DNA from: Flavobacteriaceae bacterium
Lineage (GTDB): Bacteria > Bacteroidota > Bacteroidia > Flavobacteriales > Weeksellaceae
Reading direction: 5' to 3'
Length of the DNA stretch: 5,325 nucleotides
Assembly (NCBI GenBank): GCA_031289875.1
Contig: JAITOO010000180.1
Coordinates: forward strand, 1-5,325
Shown: one piece after another, positions 1-5,325 of the stretch
Layout: every line of letters starts with the position of its first letter
How positions within the stretch are numbered: the stretch's first letter is position 1
Made by a program: the position numbers and the translations under genes
Notes under the pieces: model-generated
The model's input: the letters and a program-made list of their open reading frames with translations, nothing else
What the model was told of the DNA's origin: nothing
The model's database searches: none

Positions 1-71
1 CCTAATCTATAAACCGTATAATGAACATAATCAGTGCTTTGCTATAAATTTTGTTAAGAAATGCCAAAATA

Positions 72-104
72 GTTGTGTATTTCGCAAGTAATTCACTAAC
101 TTTG
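72..104 (+). promoter_or_regulatory. Possible Bacteroidota-type promoter far upstream of the FISUMP gene
   Basis: TAACTTTG at 97-104 matches the -7 element TAnnTTTG exactly. GTTG at 72-75 lies 21 bases upstream and differs from the -33 TTTG by one base. Transcription would begin near 110, leaving a leader of roughly 240 bases before the FISUMP start codon. Exact -7 matches are expected by chance in AT-rich DNA, so this is only a candidate; the weaker 310-317 site may be the real promoter. Confidence 0.3.
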
Positions 105-259
105 TAATTAATATTAGCATGGATTCCTTTTCAAGAAGTTGTTTGAATCGCTGAAAAAGGATTAAAATCTATATCTTCTCAAAGTAATTATATCAACAAA
201 CTTTGAAAGTTATTAGATACACAAACAGAAAACCCTATTTGTACATATATATATATTAT

Positions 260-287
260 AAAATCAATTTTCATGAATTTTGATTTT
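260..287. repeat. 28-bp interrupted palindrome (operator, attenuator or terminator candidate)
   Basis: Outer arms AAAATCAA (260-267) and TTGATTTT (280-287) flank a central palindrome TTCATGAA (270-277), all sharing one axis at 273/274. Only two T/T pairs on each side of the centre (268-269 against 278-279) break the symmetry, so 24 of 28 bases are symmetric. It lies about 60 bases before the FISUMP start codon. It could bind a dimeric regulator. As RNA it would form a weak AT-rich hairpin followed by a short T run (284-288), so it could also act as a weak terminator or attenuator. Function is inferred only from symmetry and position. Confidence 0.4.
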
Positions 288-348
288 TAACTTTCTTTCG
301 GGAAAGGTTTTAATTTGGCACTAAAAATAAATAAGTAATTAATTAATA

Positions 349-1818
349 ATGAAAACACTAAAAAACGCATCCAGAATTTGGATGTTTAATTTAACTGCCC
401 TTGCAGTTTTAACAGTTTCCAATCAGGTAAAATCACAAGTTACTATTGGATCGGATGAAGTCGCAGTTCCCCTGTCTTTACTACAAATCAAAGAGAACGG
501 TAATGCAGTTGGAGCTAATGCAGAAAAAGGAATAGCATTTCCGCGTGTAGAACTCGCAGATTTATCCCAATTAAAAATAGGGACAGTCGCTGAGATTACC
601 GATGCAGATGAAAAAAAACGGCATACAGGCTTGGTTGTGTATAATGTAACGACTCGGGAAACAGAACACCGCTTATGTCCGGGACTTCATGAGTGGACAG
701 GCGCTCAGTGGAGACCCTTAATTCCTTATCCGGAATTTGAACCGCAAAAAACGTTAGTACCCGGTGGTGGAAAAACGAGTCTTGTACTTCTTGACCCTGC
801 TAATCCAAGCGACCCCAATTATCCGATATGGGCTCAAATCGGAAAAAATCCTGCCGATTATACGTTAGGATTACTTGGAGAATTTACTGACCCTCGAGAC
901 AACGAAAAATATCATTACACCCGTTTTTATGTAGGAGCACAAAAACAAAGCAAAACATATGAAATTAAAACAAATTGTTCTTGCGACAAAAATGGGTCGG
1001 TTTGGGTTACTACCGGAACAACAGAAGAAAACGAATATCTTTTTGATGAAGGTATATGGATGAATGAAAATATTCGTGCCACAGCGATAGATCCTAACCG
1101 TGATAAATCGGGCGAAAGTGTCGCTTCCTCTCTTACTTTAACCGGTGGAAGTTCCGGCATCACAAGTGGTGATCTCAATTATCCTTATTCCTACGGAACT
1201 CCTCAATATGGAAAGGGAACTAACCGTGGATTGCTTTACACATGGGGAGCAGCTACAAACGGAAAAGCAATCATAAATGGCTTAGGACCAAATGTAACCG
1301 AAAATGAAGGCGGTTTGAACGAAAAAGAACAGATACAAGGTATTTGTCCGGCAGGTTGGCATTTGCCAAGCGACAAAGAATGGACTGACCTGCAAAACGG
1401 AATTATTTTCAAAGCCTCTCTTTTCAGTAGTGAAGCTGATTATCCTACCGGCACTCCCTTTGGTTATGATGATACCGGACATATTACTAATCCGCCTGTT
1501 GGTAAAGCAATGAGCAGTGGTGGAACAAGTAAACTCCCTGAAAACGGCGGTTTTTATGACCCCATGGCTTATATGCTCTTAAAAACCATACCGGAGCCGG
1601 GAGCACCGGATGACCAAAGTTTCTTTTGGACAAGCAGTGCAACGACTTCTACACCGGATGGAAATACGACTCTTTATCGGGCATGGATACGAAATATAAC
1701 GATAGGCAGTATCAGCCGGATAGTGAGTATTGCAACCAAGAAAAAAACCGGCGGCGGTCCGTCTCTTTATCCCGAAACTTTCTATCTGTTTTCCGCAAGG
1801 TGTAAAAAAAATAACTGA
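349..1818 (+). CDS. Secreted FISUMP-domain (Fibrobacter succinogenes major paralogous) protein
   Basis: This 489-residue protein is probably exported; its function is unknown. Residues 1-29 look like a type I signal peptide: K2, K5 and R9, then a hydrophobic stretch at about 12-24, with cleavage likely near VKS|Q (29/30). There is no lipobox. An N-terminal module (about 30-124) has motifs common in Bacteroidota surface proteins: VTIGS, KGIAFPRVEL (60-69), TGLVVYN (93-99) and CPGLHEWTGAQW (110-121). The FISUMP domain follows: FTDPRD...YVGAQ (179-198), IWMNENIRA (from 236), LLYTWGAA (295-302), CPAGWHLPSDKEW (333-345), FFWTSS (425-430) and the terminal SARC (482-485). C333 and C485 sit in conserved motifs and may pair. 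A 37-residue insertion (199-235) carrying C210 and C212 splits the start of the domain. The ATG at 349 is preferred over M12 because it supplies the basic N-region. A terminator follows at 1921-1946. FISUMP family membership is fairly certain; a role in adhesion or surface binding would be a guess. Confidence 0.9.
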   Translation: MKTLKNASRIWMFNLTALAVLTVSNQVKSQVTIGSDEVAVPLSLLQIKENGNAVGANAEKGIAFPRVELADLSQLKIGTVAEITDADEKKRHTGLVVYNVTTRETEHRLCPGLHEWTGAQWRPLIPYPEFEPQKTLVPGGGKTSLVLLDPANPSDPNYPIWAQIGKNPADYTLGLLGEFTDPRDNEKYHYTRFYVGAQKQSKTYEIKTNCSCDKNGSVWVTTGTTEENEYLFDEGIWMNENIRATAIDPNRDKSGESVASSLTLTGGSSGITSGDLNYPYSYGTPQYGKGTNRGLLYTWGAATNGKAIINGLGPNVTENEGGLNEKEQIQGICPAGWHLPSDKEWTDLQNGIIFKASLFSSEADYPTGTPFGYDDTGHITNPPVGKAMSSGGTSKLPENGGFYDPMAYMLLKTIPEPGAPDDQSFFWTSSATTSTPDGNTTLYRAWIRNITIGSISRIVSIATKKKTGGGPSLYPETFYLFSARCKKNN

Positions 1819-1828
1819 TAAGAATACC

Positions 1829-1870
1829 ATAGAAACACTAAAAAACGCATCCGAAGTTTGGTTTAGATAA
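1829..1870 (+). pseudogene. Stump of a FISUMP-gene paralogue (degraded 5' end)
   Basis: Eleven bases after the FISUMP stop codon the sequence repeats that gene's own beginning. Bases 1833-1852 are identical to 353-372 (20 of 20), and similarity continues through the TGG codon. Translated from 1829 it reads I-E-TLKNAS-E-V-W-F-R-stop, against M-K-TLKNAS-R-I-W-M-F-N in the intact gene. The start codon is ATA instead of ATG and a TAA follows after 13 codons, so it cannot make a protein. It lies in a different frame from the upstream gene and just before the terminator. I infer that a tandem paralogue once stood here and was lost, or that recombination left its leader behind. Chance is unlikely for a 20-base match, although that match is A-rich. 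Confidence 0.55.
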
Positions 1871-1920
1871 GCCATAGAAATACTTTGGAAGAAGACAAAA
1901 AGAAATGTTTTCATTCTTAG

Positions 1921-1946
1921 AAAAGCCCTTGCAAAAGGGCTTTTTT
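1921..1946 (+). terminator. Intrinsic terminator after the FISUMP gene
   Basis: A 10-bp perfect stem, AAAAGCCCTT (1921-1930) with AAGGGCTTTT (1935-1944), encloses a GCAA loop, and the T run spans 1941-1946. The A-rich left arm opposite the T tract could also let it work on the minus strand. It lies about 100 bases after the FISUMP stop codon and separates that gene from the receptor gene. Confidence 0.85.
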
Positions 1947-1987
1947 GTGGAAATAAAAAAGCGGACAGTTCTTCTCTGTTGGTGGAC

Positions 1988-2018
1988 AAAATATTTCTCA
2001 AAAATATTTCTCAAAAAT
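1988..2018. repeat. 13-bp perfect tandem repeat upstream of the receptor gene
   Basis: The unit ATATTTCTCAAAA occurs at 1991-2003 and again at 2004-2016. The 13-base period holds without mismatch from 1988 to 2018, about 2.4 copies. It lies 60-90 bases upstream of the receptor's -7 element, in a very AT-rich intergenic stretch. It may be replication-slippage DNA or a paired binding site; the sequence does not decide between these. Confidence 0.6.
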
Positions 2019-2077
2019 TGTTAAAAACTTTTTAAAAAAAATGTTTTTTTCTTACCAAATATTTTATAATCCAAATT

Positions 2078-2085
2078 TATATTTG
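2078..2085 (+). promoter_or_regulatory. -7 promoter element for the TonB-dependent receptor
   Basis: TATATTTG matches the Bacteroidota -7 element TAnnTTTG exactly. It lies 31 bases before the ATG at 2117, which gives a short leader of roughly 20-25 bases with no Shine-Dalgarno and no room for a riboswitch. No TTTG stands 19-21 bases upstream, so the -33 element is weak or absent and the promoter may need an activator or alternative sigma factor. CAGTT (2089-2093) and AACTG (2105-2109) form a small inverted repeat over the expected start site. Confidence 0.55.
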
Positions 2086-2116
2086 CCACAGTTTTAATAT
2101 TACTAACTGAAAATTT

Positions 2117-4696
2117 ATGGATTTAAAAAAAGTCTTAGTATGCGGGTTGCTGGTGTTGTTTTCAGCAACGTCCGTTTACGCACAGCAAAAAACAGGAAAA
2201 GGTATTGACTCTACCGATGTCAATGAAATTCAAGAAATTGTCTTGACCGGTGGTGTGGCAGACATCGCCAAAGACAGAAAAACTCCTGTGGCGGTGTCCA
2301 ACATTAAGGAGGCGCAGATTGTCCGGCGGTTGGGAAATCAAGAATTTCCTGAGATTTTGAACACTACGCCCTCTATTTATGCCACCAAAGGCGGCGGCGG
2401 TTTTGGCGACGGACGCGTGAATGTACGCGGTTTTGACACTAATAACGTTGCTGTTATGCTCAACGGTATCCCCGTAAATGATATGGAAGCAGGTACGGTT
2501 TATTGGTCTAACTGGCAGGGACTTTCGGACGTTACTTCGGTTTTGCAGATACAGCGCGGGCTGGGAGCTTCCAAGTTGGCGATTGCTTCCGTCGGCGGTA
2601 CGATTAACATCGTAACAAGATCTGCAGACATGAAAAAAGAAGGCAACGTTACCGTGGGTCTGGGCAATGACGGCTATATTAAATCTTTGTTTTCCTACAA
2701 TTCAGGCTTGTCTATCAACGGCTGGTCGGTGTCTTTCCTCATGTCGAGAACTTCGGGAGCAACTTACATAGACGGCTCTGATTTTGAAGGATATAACTAT
2801 TATTTTGCTTTGGGATACAAACCCAATTCCAAACACGACTTTCAATTCACCTTTACAGGTGCGCCTCAATGGCATATGCAGAACTACCAAAGTTCTATTG
2901 CCACTTATTTGAAATACGGCAAAGACGGCGAGCCTAACCGCCGCTACAATTCCAACTGGGGCTATCTGAACGGAAAAGAATATTCTCAAGGCGTGAACTA
3001 TTACAGTAAACCGATTATGTCTCTGAACTGGGACTGGTCAATGTCTGAAAGTTCTAAACTTTCTACTGTGGCATATGCTTCTTGGGGACGCGGCGGCGGA
3101 ACGGGAATTTTGGGGTCTATCAATGGAACAAATATTAATAATCTCCCGAAAACCGAAGACGGATTAATCCGATTTGATGATATTTACACATGGAACACCG
3201 GCGGGTCTGTGGCAGATTTTGGAGCAGATAACCAAACTCCTTATGATGGCAACTCAAAAAATGGAATTATACGAAGGAGCAACATCAACTCTCACGATTG
3301 GTATGGCTTTTTGACCAATTTTCAACATAAAATCAATGATAAATTGGAATTTTCCGTAGGTTTGGACGGAAGATACTATTACGGCTATCACCCCAGCATT
3401 GTTACCGATTTTTTAGGAAATGCCCAATATTTAGAAAAAGGAGACCTCAATCGCCCCAATGGATATTGGGTAACAGGTTCTCAAAACGCTGCGCCTTCTG
3501 CCAATCCGTTTGCCAAAGCGGTAGATAACAAATCTCAAATCGTAAATAGAAACTACGACGGCGAAGTAACGTGGGGCGGCGTTTTTGGGCAGCTTGAATA
3601 TTCCGACGATGTGATTTCCGCCTTTTTGCAAGGGTCGATTTCTAACCAATGGTTTCAAAGAATTGACCACTGGATTGTGGATGGCGTTACCGAACAAATA
3701 GGGCAAACCGTAAATGAAAAAACAGGATTTAAATCTATCAGAGGATTTAATGCAAAAACAGGCATCAACTACAATATCGACCAACACAACAATGTATTCA
3801 TCAATGGAGGTTATTATTCCAAACAGCCCAACAACTATACGGTTTACCCTAACTATCAGCAGGTATTGAACCCCGAACTGACCAACGAAAAAATTGTTTC
3901 GGTAGAGGCAGGTTATGGTTTCAGAAGCGATAAATTCAAAGCAAATTTGAACCTTTATTATACTTCGTGGAACGACAGATACGTGTATAAAACTCTCTCT
4001 ATAAAAGAATTAGACGAACAAGGGGTGGACAATCTTAACGACCTTTATAATCCTTTTGCTAACTATACAGGAGTTCATGAAATACATATGGGAGCAGAAT
4101 TTGATGCTGTTTACAATGTTACCGATTGGCTGGATTTAAACGCCATGTTCTCTTACGGAGATTGGAAATATAACGGTAATGCAGATTATCAGGCATTTAA
4201 CGGCGCCGATAATACCTTTATAACGAAAGACGGCGTTCCGTTTACAGGAAAATTAGATTTGGACGGCGTCAAAGTTTCCGACGCAGCACAAACCACTGCC
4301 GCTTTAGGATTTAATTTGAAACCGGTAAAAGATTTCAATATTTTCGCAACTTGGACATACGACGGACGTTTGTATTCACAGTTTGCCGTAACCAATGCTG
4401 TTAATTTAAAACTTCCGGACTACAATCTGTTTGACTTGGGAGCTTCCTATACGTTTAGATTCAGCGAAGGACAAAAACTTATTTTAACCGCTAATGTGTA
4501 TAATTTGTTAGATACCATTTACATTTCCGACGGAAAGTCATCTAATTTGACCAAAACTCTGAATGATTTTGGAGGAAGCCAAGCAGATTACGACAACTAT
4601 CTGAAAAACAACACATGGAAAGGCATTGATACTTCCAACACCGTATATTTCGGCTTTGGCAGAACATGGTCAGCGTCCGTATCGTTCAGATTTTAA
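2117..4696 (+). CDS. TonB-dependent outer-membrane receptor, ligand unknown
   Basis: This 859-residue protein is an outer-membrane beta-barrel that should import a bound ligand using energy passed from the inner membrane by TonB-ExbB-ExbD. Residues 1-22 form a signal peptide (K4, K5, hydrophobic core 6-18, cleavage likely at VYA|QQ). A TonB-box-like segment EIQEIVLTGG lies at 37-46. The plug spans about 53-168 with typical motifs: VNVRGFDTNNVAVMLNGIPV (101-120), DMEAGTVYWSNW (122-133) and SVGGTINIVT (158-167). The rest is barrel, with NPELTNEK (585-592), NVYNLLDTIY (793-802) and a C-terminal FRF ending in the aromatic residue expected of barrel proteins. It lacks the roughly 80-residue carboxypeptidase-like N-terminal domain of SusC proteins, and no SusD gene follows, so glycan import of the SusC/D type is unlikely. 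A siderophore, haem, cobalamin or peptide ligand is possible; nothing here chooses among them. The gene is intact and appears monocistronic. Confidence 0.93.
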   Translation: MDLKKVLVCGLLVLFSATSVYAQQKTGKGIDSTDVNEIQEIVLTGGVADIAKDRKTPVAVSNIKEAQIVRRLGNQEFPEILNTTPSIYATKGGGGFGDGRVNVRGFDTNNVAVMLNGIPVNDMEAGTVYWSNWQGLSDVTSVLQIQRGLGASKLAIASVGGTINIVTRSADMKKEGNVTVGLGNDGYIKSLFSYNSGLSINGWSVSFLMSRTSGATYIDGSDFEGYNYYFALGYKPNSKHDFQFTFTGAPQWHMQNYQSSIATYLKYGKDGEPNRRYNSNWGYLNGKEYSQGVNYYSKPIMSLNWDWSMSESSKLSTVAYASWGRGGGTGILGSINGTNINNLPKTEDGLIRFDDIYTWNTGGSVADFGADNQTPYDGNSKNGIIRRSNINSHDWYGFLTNFQHKINDKLEFSVGLDGRYYYGYHPSIVTDFLGNAQYLEKGDLNRPNGYWVTGSQNAAPSANPFAKAVDNKSQIVNRNYDGEVTWGGVFGQLEYSDDVISAFLQGSISNQWFQRIDHWIVDGVTEQIGQTVNEKTGFKSIRGFNAKTGINYNIDQHNNVFINGGYYSKQPNNYTVYPNYQQVLNPELTNEKIVSVEAGYGFRSDKFKANLNLYYTSWNDRYVYKTLSIKELDEQGVDNLNDLYNPFANYTGVHEIHMGAEFDAVYNVTDWLDLNAMFSYGDWKYNGNADYQAFNGADNTFITKDGVPFTGKLDLDGVKVSDAAQTTAALGFNLKPVKDFNIFATWTYDGRLYSQFAVTNAVNLKLPDYNLFDLGASYTFRFSEGQKLILTANVYNLLDTIYISDGKSSNLTKTLNDFGGSQADYDNYLKNNTWKGIDTSNTVYFGFGRTWSASVSFRF

Positions 4697-4755
4697 CGAT
4701 TTTATCTTTGAAAAACACACTGTATTTTCAGGCTTAATGGACAAAATTAAGCTGT

Positions 4756-4785
4756 AAAAGAGATGCCGGAAAGCATCTCTTTTTT
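4756..4785 (+). terminator. Intrinsic terminator after the receptor gene
   Basis: An 11-bp perfect stem, AAAAGAGATGC (4756-4766) with GCATCTCTTTT (4773-4783), has loop CGGAAA and a T run at 4780-4785. It lies 60 bases after the receptor stop codon and about 17 bases before the tRNA promoter, insulating the two transcription units. Confidence 0.85.
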
Positions 4786-4801
4786 GCATTTGGCACAAAA
4801 A

Positions 4802-4833
4802 TTTGCAGAAACCAAAAAAAAGCCGTACATTTG
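4802..4833 (+). promoter_or_regulatory. Promoter of the initiator tRNA gene
   Basis: This is the best promoter in the window. The -33 element TTTG (4802-4805) and the -7 element TACATTTG (4826-4833, an exact TAnnTTTG) are separated by 20 bases, the usual spacing for the Bacteroidota primary sigma factor. Transcription should start near 4838-4841, a few bases before the mature tRNA 5' end at 4847. Confidence 0.8.
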
Positions 4834-4846
4834 CACCACAAAACAC

Positions 4847-4919
<73 letters not shown>

Positions 4920-4922
4920 CTA

Positions 4923-4955
4923 AAAAAGAGAATCAATTTTATTGATTCTCTTTTT
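4923..4955 (+). terminator. Intrinsic terminator after the tRNA gene
   Basis: A 15-bp perfect stem (4923-4937 with 4941-4955) with core GAGAATCAAT/ATTGATTCTC has a TTT loop and a five-T tail, starting four bases after the mature tRNA end. The left arm begins with a matching A run, so it may also stop transcription arriving on the minus strand. Confidence 0.85.
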
Positions 4956-4956
4956 C

Positions 4957-5325
4957 GTTATACCGCTTAGCCGGTAATGGGTAATGTTCGTTAATGTACC
5001 AGAAGAGGCGTTAAGACAAAAAACAAAGTATAACCAAGTGAAAATCAAGAAAGAAAAAATCAAGAAACACTAAATAAGGAGGGAAATAAGGTTCACCTTA
5101 ATAAATTTGGATAATAAAAACCGCCGGAAAAGGTTTAATTTATACTTTTGTGTTTCAAATATGGCGTTATGGAAATTATATGTAAAATTTGCAAGTCGAA
5201 TCTGTTGATAAAGAGCTAAAAAACAAAACCTCTATTTATAGTCCGGAAGAGGCATAAAAAGGGAAAAAACAAAAAAAACCGACAAAAACGAAAAACCGAA
5301 CAGGTTTTATATTTATATTTGAAGC
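4957..5325. other. Right-hand intergenic region without a convincing gene
   Basis: The strand is purine- and A-rich. Only tiny frames occur: 29 codons at 4984-5073 (lysine-rich at its end, with a duplicated KIKK) and 16 codons at 5169-5219 (containing a CxxC). Neither has enough length or context to be called a gene. AGGAGG at 5077-5082 looks like a Shine-Dalgarno but no start codon follows at a useful distance. TACTTTTG at 5143-5150 matches the -7 consensus but has no -33 partner. A 6-bp hairpin, AAAACC (5292-5297) with GGTTTT (5303-5308), could be a weak terminator in either direction. Confidence 0.5.
5314..5321 (+). promoter_or_regulatory. -7 promoter element at the window edge
   Basis: TATATTTG matches TAnnTTTG exactly and is the same octamer used before the receptor gene; the flanks match too, giving ATTTATATTTG at both places. 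No -33 TTTG is present at the usual distance. If real, it would drive a gene starting just beyond the right end of the window. Confidence 0.35.

Larger units (their letters stand above)
1..348. other. Gene-free AT-rich leader upstream of the FISUMP gene
   Basis: No convincing coding region is visible on either strand. The longest thing starting near the left-hand promoter candidate is an 11-codon ATG frame at 119-154, which is too short to support. The stretch holds a possible promoter (72-104), a small perfect dyad AACTTT-G-AAAGTT at 199-211, an alternating TA tract at about 244-259, and a 28-bp interrupted palindrome at 260-287. Just before the gene, TTAATTTG at 310-317 is one base off the Bacteroidota -7 consensus TAnnTTTG, but it lacks a TTTG at the usual -33 distance. 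The sequence immediately before the ATG at 349 is almost pure A/T with no Shine-Dalgarno, which is normal for this phylum. Confidence 0.6.

Noticed and set aside
301..316. GGAAAGGTTTTAATTT resembling GGAAAAGGTTTAATTT at 5126-5141
   Set aside because: Both are low-complexity A/T runs around GG. The match needs two run-length shifts and neither sits at a fixed position relative to a promoter element.
927..1482. Two minus-strand open frames inside the FISUMP gene
   Set aside because: They are antisense to well-conserved FISUMP motifs and resemble no protein I recognise.
1579..2001. Minus-strand open frame of 140 codons
   Set aside because: It overlaps the FISUMP 3' end, the paralogue stump and the terminator hairpin; it has no recognisable domain, and the intact + strand gene explains the open reading.
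2702..4395. Three minus-strand open frames inside the receptor gene
   Set aside because: They are shadows of the receptor barrel coding sequence, without promoter or domain support.
4703..4710. TATCTTTG, an exact -7 match just after the receptor stop codon
   Set aside because: No -33 TTTG at the proper distance, and any transcript would run straight into the terminator at 4756-4785.
5169..5219. 16-codon frame with a CKIC (CxxC) motif
   Set aside because: Too short for a zinc-binding domain, no ribosome-binding or conservation evidence, and no second cysteine pair in frame downstream.

Overview
The window looks like chromosomal DNA from a member of the Bacteroidota (Bacteroidetes). It is AT-rich between genes. 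Neither large gene has a Shine-Dalgarno sequence before its start codon. Several candidate promoters carry the phylum-specific -7 element TAnnTTTG, and the one before the tRNA also has a well-spaced -33 TTTG. The two proteins are of types common in this phylum: a secreted protein with a Fibrobacter succinogenes major paralogous (FISUMP) domain, and a TonB-dependent outer-membrane receptor. Genus or order cannot be fixed from the sequence alone.

Layout, all genes on the + strand. Bases 1-348 are a gene-free AT-rich leader with a possible early promoter (72-104) and a 28-bp interrupted palindrome (260-287). Bases 349-1818 encode a 489-residue exported FISUMP protein. Directly after it, at about 1829-1870, lies a short degraded copy of the gene's own 5' end, apparently the stump of a lost paralogue, followed by an intrinsic terminator (1921-1946). 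A 13-bp tandem repeat (1988-2018) and a -7 promoter element (2078-2085) precede the 859-residue TonB-dependent receptor (2117-4696), which ends at its own terminator (4756-4785). An initiator tRNA gene (4847-4919) follows, with its own promoter and a strong terminator (4923-4955). Bases 4957-5325 hold no convincing gene; a -7 element at the very end hints at a gene just beyond the window.

The units look transcriptionally separate. The FISUMP gene, the receptor and the tRNA each end in a hairpin terminator, and the receptor and tRNA each have a recognisable -7 element, so there is no evidence that they form one pathway. Both proteins are predicted to be exported to the cell envelope or surface. 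The receptor has no SusD-like partner and no carboxypeptidase-regulatory-like N-terminal domain here, so it is not a typical glycan-uptake SusC/SusD pair; its ligand is unknown.

I do not see a clear, previously undescribed system. The observations most worth following are the paralogue stump, the 28-bp dyad upstream of the FISUMP gene, and the cysteine-containing insertion that splits the start of the FISUMP domain.
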